A stretch of 36,766 nucleotides of DNA. Source: an uncultured Bacilli bacterium. GTDB lineage: Bacteria > Bacillota_I > Bacilli_A > RF39 > UBA660. Positions within the stretch are counted from its first letter, which is position 1, and the number at the start of each line of letters is the position of its first letter. A program made the position numbers and the translations under genes. The stretch is taken from positions 1-36,766 of the forward strand of contig CAKOOC010000011.1 in assembly GCA_934098375.1 (NCBI GenBank), written 5' to 3'. Below the pieces are notes generated by a model. The model was given only the letters and a program-made list of their open reading frames with translations. It was not told the origin of the DNA and did no database searches. Of this stretch, positions 8,983 to 16,770 are shown piece after piece.

Positions 8983-10323
8983 TTATTTTTCTTTTTTAGG
9001 TGTTTTAAACATTTTATCTAAGTCTTTAATGCCACGAGATTTTAAGACATTTAATATTTTTGGTGCTTTGGTAGTTTTAATAAATTCTCCATTTTCTTCG
9101 CCAGTATCGGTTAATCCTTTTTGGATAAATTCAAAAATAGGATTTAATTTTATCATAGAGTTTTCAATGCCAACAACTTCAGAAATATTAGTGATTTTCC
9201 TTTTTCCATCGTGCATTCTTTCAATATTTATAACTAAATCAATAGCATTTTCAATATATTCGCGAATGGCCATGATAGGAATATCCATACCACTCATTAA
9301 AACCATAGTTTCTAAACGATTTAAGGCATCCATACTACCATTAGCATGTAAAGTAGTAAGGGATCCATCATGACCGGTATTCATGGCTTGAAGCATATCA
9401 AAGGCTTCTTTACCACGGCACTCACCGACAATAATACGATCGGGTCTCATACGAAGAGCATTTATTACTAAGTCTCTAATCGTAATAGCCGCACTGGTAT
9501 TATAATTTACAGTTCTAGTTTCTAAACTAATTACATGATTTTGTTCGAGTTTTAATTCGGCAGCATCTTCAATCGTGATAATTCTTTCGTTTTCACCGAT
9601 AAAACTACTAATAATATTTAAAAGGGTTGTTTTACCAGAGCCAGTACCACCGCAGACAATAATATTTAGTTTGCCTTTTACAGCTGCTTCTAAAAAGACA
9701 GCCATTTCAGTAGTAAGGGTTCCTACTCTAAGTAAATCATCAATGCTCGTCATATTTCTTTTGAATTTACGTATGGTTATAATTGGTCCATTAACACTAA
9801 GAGGCGGGATAACAGCATTAATTCTAGAGCCATCACTTAATCTTGAGTCAACCATCGGATTGGTTGTATCAATGGTTCTTCCTAGAGGTTGAATAAGTCT
9901 TTGAATAGTTCTAATAATGTGTTCATCATTAATAAAGGAAATACTTTCATCTTTTACTAATTTTCCTTCAATTTCGACATATACATCTTTAGGACCATTA
10001 ACCATAATTTCAGTAATATTTTTGTCATTTAATAGCTCACTGATAGGCCCATAGCCGTTAATTTCATCATTAATTAAGTTATAGATATGATTTCTTTCTA
10101 AATTAGTTAAGTCATATCCTTCTAAACAAGTATCTATTTCGTCATTAATAAAATCATCTAAGTATTTACCACTAGGAATATTCTTATCAATTAAATGCTC
10201 GATTATTTTTTTTCTTAATTCATCTAAGAGTTTTTTGTCTTTAAAGACTTCATAATCAGTCATAGTACTTTCTTCTTCTTTGCTTTTTTTAAAATCAAAA
10301 GCATCATATAAACTTTTACTCAT
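8983..10323 (-). CDS. tadA: TadA/CpaF family pilus assembly ATPase
   Basis: A 446-aa hexameric secretion ATPase that powers Flp pilus extrusion. Walker A GGTGSGKTT is at 225-233, the Asp box around IITIEDAAEL at 247-256, the Walker B region DRIIVGECRGKEAFDML at 295-311 and the His box TLHANGS at 324-330. The N-terminal domain (30-200) has the CpaF signatures YGPISELL and IMVNGPKDVYVE. Its ATG overlaps the TGA of the TadZ-like gene (ATGA). It is full length with intact motifs. TadA-type ATPases can also drive retraction; nothing like PilT is nearby. Confidence 0.96.
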   Translation of the reverse strand: MSKSLYDAFDFKKSKEEESTMTDYEVFKDKKLLDELRKKIIEHLIDKNIPSGKYLDDFINDEIDTCLEGYDLTNLERNHIYNLINDEINGYGPISELLNDKNITEIMVNGPKDVYVEIEGKLVKDESISFINDEHIIRTIQRLIQPLGRTIDTTNPMVDSRLSDGSRINAVIPPLSVNGPIITIRKFKRNMTSIDDLLRVGTLTTEMAVFLEAAVKGKLNIIVCGGTGSGKTTLLNIISSFIGENERIITIEDAAELKLEQNHVISLETRTVNYNTSAAITIRDLVINALRMRPDRIIVGECRGKEAFDMLQAMNTGHDGSLTTLHANGSMDALNRLETMVLMSGMDIPIMAIREYIENAIDLVINIERMHDGKRKITNISEVVGIENSMIKLNPIFEFIQKGLTDTGEENGEFIKTTKAPKILNVLKSRGIKDLDKMFKTPKKEK

Positions 10324-11063
10324 GCTTCCTCCTTTAATATATCTCTTGCGATTAAATAAAGAATTTTTTCATCAGGATAATTACTAAATCTTAAAGACAT
10401 AATTTCTCCGTTATAAACTAAAGAATCTAATTTATTATAATGAAATTTATCACTGATAATATAATCAATATTAGATTTTAAGATGTTTTTAATATCATAA
10501 TTGCTAAAGTATTTTTTATCTAATTTGACACTGTTATTAAGAATAATTTTATATTTAGAAACGTCACTATCATATAAAATATTTAGGACATTTTTTAAAT
10601 TTTTTAAGGACGCTAAATCATTGGTTGTCATAAATAATATTTCATCACATTTATCAAGGGCTAAAACATTTATTTCATTTAAGTAACTGGTGGTATCAAT
10701 TAAAATAACATCATAAAGGTATTTACATTTATCTAAAAGAGTTGTTATGATGGAACTTTCAATTTTATTTGAAAAACGAGGATCTTTAGGACATGCTAAA
10801 AAGGATATATTATCATTATATTTAGTAATATATTTATCAATGTTATCAAAGCGATTATTACTATAATCTTCATAAAAATTATAAATTGTTTTACTTACGT
10901 CTTTATTTAATGATGCCGCAATAGCACCAGTACATAAGTCTAAATCGATAATTAAAACTTTTTTATCTAATTTGGATATAATACCAGCTAAATTTATTAC
11001 AAACGTTGTTTTTCCAATTCCACCTTTGGCACCATATATACACACACTTTTACCCTTTGCCAT
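10320..11063 (-). CDS. tadZ: TadZ/CpaE-like ParA/MinD family ATPase
   Basis: A 247-aa P-loop ATPase with the deviant Walker A GAKGGIGKTT (11-20), the switch region IIDLDLCTGAIAASL (38-52) and the later VILIDTTSYL. In Tad systems this protein places the assembly machine, often at a pole. It lacks the long N-terminal receiver-like domain of CpaE and is a minimal TadZ. GGGAAGG precedes the ATG; it begins 10 bp after the second TadE-like gene and overlaps tadA. A chromosome-partitioning ParA is possible by fold but excluded by context. Confidence 0.88.
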   Translation of the reverse strand: MAKGKSVCIYGAKGGIGKTTFVINLAGIISKLDKKVLIIDLDLCTGAIAASLNKDVSKTIYNFYEDYSNNRFDNIDKYITKYNDNISFLACPKDPRFSNKIESSIITTLLDKCKYLYDVILIDTTSYLNEINVLALDKCDEILFMTTNDLASLKNLKNVLNILYDSDVSKYKIILNNSVKLDKKYFSNYDIKNILKSNIDYIISDKFHYNKLDSLVYNGEIMSLRFSNYPDEKILYLIARDILKEEA

Positions 11064-11073
11064 AATACCTTCC

Positions 11074-11445
11074 CTATTCTTTTATAATTATATCATTATT
11101 AACCTTTTCTGCAACTATATTTATGGTTATTTCATTTAAATTTATATTAGAAAATTTACTTTTTTCTTTTATTTTAATTTTGTTTGTTATTTTTAAAATA
11201 TTATCTTGGTATGTCACTTTTAAATTTGTAGTATCTATGTTATTTAGTTTAAATAGTTTTTTAGTTTCTTCTTCTTTATTTGGCTCATTTGATGATAATA
11301 CTTCTTTAGCTGTTTCTACCGCGATATCATTTAATTTAGTTTTATTTTGAAGATAATTACCATAATCATACACATACATAAAGATAATAAATATAATAGG
11401 AATCATGATAATAAATAAAACTAATGACTGACCTTTTTTATTCAT
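11074..11445 (-). CDS. TadE-like pilus protein (second copy, TadF position)
   Basis: A 123-aa protein with the TadE N-terminus MNKKGQSLVLF, a single hydrophobic helix (about 8-28) and an extracellular domain rich in Lys, Asn and Glu. TadE/TadF are pseudopilin-like minor proteins of Flp pili. Here the usual Glu after LV is replaced (LVLF instead of LVEF), which may affect processing or assembly. The gene overlaps the end of the first tadE-like gene by 8 bp and is followed after 10 bp by tadZ. Confidence 0.82.
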   Translation of the reverse strand: MNKKGQSLVLFIIMIPIIFIIFMYVYDYGNYLQNKTKLNDIAVETAKEVLSSNEPNKEEETKKLFKLNNIDTTNLKVTYQDNILKITNKIKIKEKSKFSNINLNEITINIVAEKVNNDIIIKE

Positions 11446-11788
11446 TAAGCAGAACCCTTTCTGTTTTTAAAATGAAAGGTGATGGCATTATTTTACTTAA
11501 TCCTGGCGTGATAAACTCATAGTTTTCTTCTAAAGAAATCGTAACATATTTGTCATCTTGCTTTATATTATAATTTATATTTTTATCATCTTTAGATGCG
11601 GATAAATAGTTTTTAATTTCATTTTCATCATTATATTCGTGATAGATTTTTACGACTTCGCTTATCTTATTTTCAAGATTGTTTTTGGCGCTAAAAATCA
11701 TTATGTAATCGATAATTCCTAAAAAAATCATAACCACAATGGGCACAATTATAATAAATTCTACTAACGCTTGACCTTTCTTATTCAT
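11438..11788 (-). CDS. tadE: TadE-like pilus protein (first gene of Tad operon)
   Basis: A 116-aa protein with the classic TadE start MNKKGQALVEF, a hydrophobic helix (about 8-29) and a small extracellular domain. The Glu in LVEF is the residue expected in the helix of pilin-like proteins. It is the first gene of the Tad operon, behind an extended -10 promoter. The major Flp pilin and its peptidase (TadV) are not encoded nearby and must be elsewhere if the pilus is made. Confidence 0.86.
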   Translation of the reverse strand: MNKKGQALVEFIIIVPIVVMIFLGIIDYIMIFSAKNNLENKISEVVKIYHEYNDENEIKNYLSASKDDKNINYNIKQDDKYVTISLEENYEFITPGLSKIMPSPFILKTERVLLNE

Positions 11789-11813
11789 AATTATCAGCCC
11801 CTATTATGATTAA

Positions 11814-11822
11814 ATTATAGCA
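11814..11822 (-). promoter_or_regulatory. Extended -10 promoter of the Tad operon
   Basis: TGCTATAAT on the minus strand lies about 25 bases before the tadE start. The -35 position falls in the T tract of the preceding terminator and matches poorly, so the TG extension probably compensates. Confidence 0.6.
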
Positions 11823-11834
11823 TATTTGTCCCAA

Positions 11835-11863
11835 GAAAAAAAGAAGATATTTTTTATCTTCTT
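11835..11863 (-). terminator. Rho-independent terminator after the duplicated-repeat protein gene
   Basis: Perfect 9-base arms AAGAAGATA / TATCTTCTT (11841-11849 and 11855-11863) with a 5-nt loop are followed on the minus strand by a T tract. It isolates the 543-aa gene from the Tad operon. Confidence 0.88.
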
Positions 11864-11886
11864 ACTTAATTTTGCTTTGATGGATT

Positions 11887-13518
11887 TTAATCTAACGGTT
11901 TTAAATTTTTAGGTTTGATATCTAAGAAATCAAATGATGATGACTTGGCGTTACATTCTTCTAAATATTTAGCAAGGGCTGCATCTACTCTTTTGCCATC
12001 TTCGATACTAGCACTTGCCAAGGTATCTATAAATGGTTCGTATAGGGTTTTAACCATATCACTATGGTCATAAGAATAAGATAGCATTATTTTTAGTTGT
12101 TCTTTTAAAGGAAATGTAGGATATTTACTAAACATTTCACCACCACAAGCACAAACTAAAAATTGCCCTAATTCATGATTTTGTAATAATATATTTAATA
12201 GATCTCTATAACTGTTTGAAAGAGTGTGCGGCAAAGCCATGTTTTCTAAGACATTATGAAATAAATAATCTCTTATAGTATGAATATTAATATTTTCACT
12301 AGGATTAGATAATTCATCTAAATAAATTTTATAGAAAATATATGGTTTATTGCTATTATAAGAAATTTCATGGCTTTTATAAGTATATGATGAAGCTAAA
12401 AAGCTATCATTAATAATAATCGTTTTGATAATATCTTTAATTAATTCTTGTTCTTTTAATTTCCACCATAAATCAGAAGTTGAAAGCAAAAAATAAAAGT
12501 AAGGTATGTGGTCACTTTGACTAACGCATATTTGGCAAAATTCATGAAAGTATGAATTACTTGCAATTTTATAATCTGCAGGTCCGCCAAAATAAACTTT
12601 TTTAAATTCGGTAATTAATTTATCCATCTTGTTTTTAGATTTAATACTCAAATGGTCATCTTCGGTAAATGTTACGGTTGAATTTGAATCTTCTTCTTTT
12701 GGGGCATTTTCTAGTTTTAAAGCATCTTTTTCTTGCAGTTTACTTTCTAAATGCATAAATGCGGGTGATACTACTTTACATTCTTCTAAAGCCTTAACAT
12801 AAGCGGCATCTACTTTTTCGCCATTTTCGATACTAGCACTTGCTAAGTTATCTATAAAAGGCTTATAGATGGCTTTAACTATATCAGCATGGAAATAGGC
12901 GTAAGATAATATTGTTTTTAACTTGGTTAAAAGAAAGAAAGAATTTTTACTATACGCTCCTTCACCAAAAGCGCAAACTAGAAATTTACCTAATTCTTGA
13001 TAACGTAACACTTTATTAAATAATTCTTGAGAATTAGGAGATGGTAGATAAGTCCAAGAAAGCATTTGACTTAAAACATTGCATGATAAATAATATCTTA
13101 CCCAAGATATATCAATATTTCTACTTGGATTGGATAATTCATCTAAGTAAATTTTATATAAAATATATGGATCCGTTTCACAATAAGAAATTTCATTGTT
13201 TTCATAAGTGTATGATGAACTTAAAAAATTATTATTAGCAAAAATTGTTTTAATTATAGCTTTAATTAATTCTTGATCTTCTAATCTCAACCATAAATCA
13301 GAAGTTGAAAGGAAAAAATAAAAGTAAAGCATTCTATCGCTTTGATTAACGCAAGCTTGGCAAAAATCATGATAAGATGAATTATTTTCAATTTTACAGT
13401 TTTTTATTTCTCTTTGGTATTGTTTTTGAAAATTAGTTATTATTTTATCCATTACTTTTTTAGATTTAATATTTAAATTAATATTTTCTGCTTGATTTTC
13501 TTGATTTATTTTTTTCAT
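11887..13518 (-). CDS. Unknown protein made of two tandem ~240-residue repeats
   Basis: A 543-aa protein that I cannot assign to a family. Residues about 17-258 and 289-531 are two copies of one unit, joined by an acidic low-complexity linker. Shared features, in order: a DFCQACVNQSD-like Cys pair, FYFxLSTSDLW, QELIKxIIKTI, SSYTY, YKIYLDELSNPS, ELGxFLVCAxG, and a C-terminal PFIDxLASASIExG block ending in LEEC. The copies are also similar in DNA (compare 12000-12040 with 12815-12860), so the duplication is fairly recent or kept by gene conversion. There is no signal peptide or membrane segment, so it is probably cytoplasmic, helical and Cys-rich. It has its own strong promoter and terminator and is monocistronic. 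Confidence 0.82.
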   Translation of the reverse strand: MKKINQENQAENINLNIKSKKVMDKIITNFQKQYQREIKNCKIENNSSYHDFCQACVNQSDRMLYFYFFLSTSDLWLRLEDQELIKAIIKTIFANNNFLSSSYTYENNEISYCETDPYILYKIYLDELSNPSRNIDISWVRYYLSCNVLSQMLSWTYLPSPNSQELFNKVLRYQELGKFLVCAFGEGAYSKNSFFLLTKLKTILSYAYFHADIVKAIYKPFIDNLASASIENGEKVDAAYVKALEECKVVSPAFMHLESKLQEKDALKLENAPKEEDSNSTVTFTEDDHLSIKSKNKMDKLITEFKKVYFGGPADYKIASNSYFHEFCQICVSQSDHIPYFYFLLSTSDLWWKLKEQELIKDIIKTIIINDSFLASSYTYKSHEISYNSNKPYIFYKIYLDELSNPSENINIHTIRDYLFHNVLENMALPHTLSNSYRDLLNILLQNHELGQFLVCACGGEMFSKYPTFPLKEQLKIMLSYSYDHSDMVKTLYEPFIDTLASASIEDGKRVDAALAKYLEECNAKSSSFDFLDIKPKNLKPLD

Positions 13519-13543
13519 AATACCCCCTTTAAATGCAGCTCCT

Positions 13544-13572
13544 ATTCTACATATTTAGGGTATTAATGTCAA
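13544..13572 (-). promoter_or_regulatory. Strong sigma-A-type promoter overlapping the rsmA-like stop codon
   Basis: TTGACA (13567-13572), a 17-bp spacer and TAGAAT (13544-13549) on the minus strand, followed by AAAGGGGG before the ATG at 13518. The TGA stop of the upstream methyltransferase gene (13569-13571) forms part of the -35 box. Confidence 0.85.
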
Positions 13573-14330
13573 GCGTATTTAGTTAGTAATATTTCATATA
13601 CTTTTTTTATTTCATCATTATTTAAAATATTAAATTGTTTATTTAATATTTCTTCATCAATATTTAAACTTTTGATTACTTCTTTAGCTTCTTTTTTTGT
13701 ATATTTTTTTACAATTATTAAGCTTTCAAGTAAAGCATTTTTTAATTTTTTTTCGTCTAATAAATAAATATTTTTGATAATAGATTCTAAAGTATTATAC
13801 TTTGTTTTAGGGGTTAATTTAATAATAGATGACATAACTTTAGGGGTGGGATCAAAGGCTGATGGCGGAATGTCTTCATATTTTAAAGCATCAAAAAAAG
13901 TATTAGTTAATAAAGATAAATTGTTTATTTTTTTATTTACTACATTATCTATATAATTTTTGCCCATAATCATATATATTTCCGTATTAGTTAAATTTTT
14001 CATTTTATAAATGAAAGGCTCAATTATACTATATGGAAGAGAAGTTATGATTTTATTAACTTTAGGTAAATTACATTTGATAACATCGCCAAAAATAATT
14101 TCGATACCAGGAATGTTTTCTAAATACTCTTTTAATCTTATATCTTTTTCGATAACATACATATGAGCTACTTTAGGAGCAATTAATTTAGTTAAAGTTC
14201 CTACTCCGGGACCGACTTCTAAAACTATATCATCTTTTTGAAGATTACAAATTTTAATAAAATCTTTAATATATTTTTCATTTATAAGAAAGTGTTGATC
14301 TAATAAATCACTGTCATTTAAAAATTTCAT
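13569..14330 (-). CDS. Divergent RsmA/KsgA-family rRNA adenine dimethyltransferase-like protein
   Basis: A 253-aa Rossmann-fold methyltransferase. RsmA dimethylates two adenines near the 3' end of 16S rRNA using S-adenosylmethionine. Family features are DQHFLIN (11-17), the SAM-binding VLEVGPGVGTLT (36-47), an acidic residue binding the ribose (Glu61) and SLPYS at 97-101. The catalytic motif is NLPY in standard RsmA; here its first residue is Ser, a change tolerated in the wider (N/D/S)-P-P-Y class. The usual FMVQKEVA segment is also replaced (YMIMGKNYIDN). It is the last gene of the MBOAT operon, 12 bp after the SGNH gene. It may be the sole RsmA of a fast-evolving lineage or a repurposed paralogue. 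Confidence 0.82.
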   Translation of the reverse strand: MKFLNDSDLLDQHFLINEKYIKDFIKICNLQKDDIVLEVGPGVGTLTKLIAPKVAHMYVIEKDIRLKEYLENIPGIEIIFGDVIKCNLPKVNKIITSLPYSIIEPFIYKMKNLTNTEIYMIMGKNYIDNVVNKKINNLSLLTNTFFDALKYEDIPPSAFDPTPKVMSSIIKLTPKTKYNTLESIIKNIYLLDEKKLKNALLESLIIVKKYTKKEAKEVIKSLNIDEEILNKQFNILNNDEIKKVYEILLTKYA

Positions 14331-14342
14331 ATTTTTGCCTTT

Positions 14343-15191
14343 CTAGTTACTATTTAAATAACTAACCATATGTTTGCCCCATAATGTGAAATAAAAGGCT
14401 TTAGGATGGATACCATCGGATGAATATGGTTTTTCTCTCTCATTTAAGTATACACTATTTTCTAAAAAAGGAACATTTAATTCATTAGCTAGATTTTTAA
14501 GTTCATTATTAAAAAGTTCTTGGTATGAAAATGCACTACTTTTATTAACGGCTTTTTGACTAGCTGGTAAAATTGAATTTATGATAATAATAGTATTAGG
14601 CAGTGCTTCTTTTAAATAATTTAATTTCTTACGGTAAGCAGAAATAAAAGAGTTTACTCTACCCGTCCAAAGTTCTAAGTCATTAGAGCCATATGATAAA
14701 AATAAATAACTAGGATTTTGATTTGATAATTTAGGAAGATCTTTTTCCATATTATCAATGCGGCGACCACGGTGAAAAACAGCTTGATCTTCATCTAAAA
14801 CATTATAGGCGGTTAAGCCTTCAACCATGGAGTCACCAATAACATAGGCATTTTTATTTTTAAAAATTGTTTTAATATCGCCATAAGAAATGCCTTCAAT
14901 GGAATAACTATCAGCTGGTTCAACGTGATATGGCTTATATAATAAAATATCAGAAGAATTAGAAGTAGTAGTTTTTTTCGTGGTGGTTTTAGTAGTGATT
15001 ACCTTTGCAGTTGTTGTGGTAGTCGTGGTAGATTCAGCAGTTGTTGTTTCAGTTTTTACAGTGATAGTTTTAGTAGTAGTGTTTTTAGTAATTTCTTGCT
15101 TATGAGCCGGTTTAAAGAAAAATACTCCAGGAATACTTATTAAAGCAACAAGTGATATTATTAATATGTTTTGAAAATATTTTTCTTTCAT
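14343..15191 (-). CDS. Membrane-anchored SGNH/GDSL-family hydrolase with Thr-rich linker
   Basis: A 282-aa extracytoplasmic esterase-like protein. A signal anchor (about 8-26) is followed by a Thr/Lys-rich linker (about 36-80) resembling a cell-wall spacer, then the SGNH domain with GDSM (Ser121), Gly168 and Asn170 in YGSND, and the Asp259-His262 pair in SDGIHP. All four SGNH catalytic blocks are therefore present. It sits in an operon with an MBOAT acyltransferase, a DHHW protein and a lipoprotein, so acylation or deacylation of a surface polysaccharide or peptidoglycan is the likely role; the substrate is inferred only. It starts 16 bp after the lipoprotein gene. Confidence 0.86.
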   Translation of the reverse strand: MKEKYFQNILIISLVALISIPGVFFFKPAHKQEITKNTTTKTITVKTETTTAESTTTTTTTAKVITTKTTTKKTTTSNSSDILLYKPYHVEPADSYSIEGISYGDIKTIFKNKNAYVIGDSMVEGLTAYNVLDEDQAVFHRGRRIDNMEKDLPKLSNQNPSYLFLSYGSNDLELWTGRVNSFISAYRKKLNYLKEALPNTIIIINSILPASQKAVNKSSAFSYQELFNNELKNLANELNVPFLENSVYLNEREKPYSSDGIHPKAFYFTLWGKHMVSYLNSN

Positions 15192-15207
15192 TTTTACTAC
15201 CTCTTTT

Positions 15208-15663
15208 TTATAATTCTAAAAAGTTATCTCTTATTTTAGTTCCTATTTCATCATCCATAACTAAAAGGACTAAGTTACCCTTACTCTCAGTTATGACATT
15301 ATCAACTCCAACACATACCCATTTTCGAGGGTCAACAGTTTCTTTTAACTCTTCTTTGGCTTTTGATGCAGTCATTTCGTCTTTAACTCTTATAAGTACT
15401 ACAGAGTGAGCAACAGATGTCATCATTGGCTCTGATGCTAGGGCTTCCTCATATTCAAATGTAATTTTTCCTAAGTAATATTCTTCGTTTTCTTTATTTA
15501 CTTTAATGCGTTCTAACTCTTGTATATCATCACTAGGAATTCCTTCATATATTTTATTCATAATACTTTTTAGAGAACCTTCTGGTCCACTACTATTTTT
15601 TGAGCAGCCAAAAGTTAAAGCTACCATAAAACATATTAAAATTAAACATAGTCTTTTTTTCAT
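15208..15663 (-). CDS. DUF4358-like lipoprotein
   Basis: A 151-aa protein with a short signal peptide and a lipobox-like FGC at residues 18-20, so it is probably a lipid-anchored lipoprotein. The mature part has an IYEGIPSDD start, a Met-Met stretch followed by a beta-rich SVVLIRVKD segment, and an ending LLVMDDEIG, which together recall DUF4358 lipoproteins found with MBOAT/DHHW genes in clostridia. The DUF match is from memory of the pattern and not certain. Its position between the DHHW and SGNH genes (9 and 16 bp spacing) points to a structural or chaperone role in the acylation complex. Confidence 0.7.
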   Translation of the reverse strand: MKKRLCLILICFMVALTFGCSKNSSGPEGSLKSIMNKIYEGIPSDDIQELERIKVNKENEEYYLGKITFEYEEALASEPMMTSVAHSVVLIRVKDEMTASKAKEELKETVDPRKWVCVGVDNVITESKGNLVLLVMDDEIGTKIRDNFLEL

Positions 15664-15672
15664 TTTTTCCTC

Positions 15673-16761
15673 CTATTTTAAAGCAAAACTATTATTTATA
15701 ACCGGCATACTATATATAAATAAAATGTCGGTATTACTATTGATATTTATTTCAGGGATTTTATCAAGGTACTTACTTGATAAATATCTTAAATCTATCA
15801 TTGTAATTTTAGAGTATGCAGGTATTAGTAATGGTACTAAACTACTTGCAAAGGAATCTCTAAATACTACAAGTTCTTTATTATTTTGAGCGTTTTTATT
15901 ATTTATTATTAGTAAAGATGTGGCACCACTTAAGTATATATCATATCTATCAATATCATTTAAGTTATCATTATTATATACCTTAGTTATTAATTTTTTC
16001 TCGTAATTATAAACGGTACTATTATTTATAATATCACTCGATAGATATGTAATAGTATCAGGTTTAATATTAGAAATAGTGCTACCATATAAGGCACCAT
16101 AAAAGGGACTAAAGCTATTTGTTATATTTGGCATATTGACAAAAATATTCATGCTAGATGCAATTTTATTTAAAGTTTTTTCTAACGTTTCCTGCTTCCA
16201 GTGAATATCGGTGTGATAATAATTATCTAAACTTAAAGTATCTAAAATATCTATTTTTTGAATGTTACTAGCCAAATTTTGATTAACCATTTGCATGAAT
16301 TTATTGTAATCTTTTTTAGGAACATTTTTGTCATTTAAGTAATAATTCTTATCAGGAATATAGATGAAATAGGCATTATTTGATGTTACATATTTTTGAT
16401 TAATACTATTTATTTTAGTTAGAAAGTAATTTACAGATGACTCATTTAAGGTAGCATCTAAATTAAATAAATGATTTTGAGTTTCTAATATGCCATTATC
16501 TTCTTTAGACATAAAAACTTTTTTGCTGATAAAACTTTTAAGTCCTCTAAAGTTATCTCGCATAGGAGCCTGATCTAAAATATAGTCATCCACCTTTTCA
16601 AAATAAGTCCCATTAAGCAAACTTTTAATCGTTATTTTAGGAACAGATGCAAGTTTTCTTCTTTCTTTAATGGACACTTCTTTATCAGGAATTAAAAGAC
16701 TTAATAAACTATAGATTAATAAAAATGCTACAAAAGAAAGGGATATAATTTTATCTTTCAT
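15673..16761 (-). CDS. DHHW-family (AlgX/AlgJ-like) surface polysaccharide acylation protein
   Basis: A 362-aa protein with an N-terminal membrane anchor (about 6-24) and an extracytoplasmic SGNH-like domain. HTDIHW at 183-188 is the family's DHHW-type motif holding the catalytic Asp185 and His187, and RDSFASSL near the C-terminus supplies the nucleophilic Ser. AlgX/AlgJ-like proteins receive acyl groups from the MBOAT partner and transfer them to the polymer outside the cell. It starts 9 bp after the MBOAT gene and ends 9 bp before the lipoprotein gene. Length and motifs are intact. The acceptor polymer is not shown by the sequence. Confidence 0.88.
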   Translation of the reverse strand: MKDKIISLSFVAFLLIYSLLSLLIPDKEVSIKERRKLASVPKITIKSLLNGTYFEKVDDYILDQAPMRDNFRGLKSFISKKVFMSKEDNGILETQNHLFNLDATLNESSVNYFLTKINSINQKYVTSNNAYFIYIPDKNYYLNDKNVPKKDYNKFMQMVNQNLASNIQKIDILDTLSLDNYYHTDIHWKQETLEKTLNKIASSMNIFVNMPNITNSFSPFYGALYGSTISNIKPDTITYLSSDIINNSTVYNYEKKLITKVYNNDNLNDIDRYDIYLSGATSLLIINNKNAQNNKELVVFRDSFASSLVPLLIPAYSKITMIDLRYLSSKYLDKIPEININSNTDILFIYSMPVINNSFALK

Positions 16762-16770
16762 AAGACCTCC

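Noticed and set aside
12000..12860. The repeat in the 543-aa gene as an assembly duplication
   Set aside because: The copies differ at many positions, with different linker and ends, so it is a true diverged duplication.
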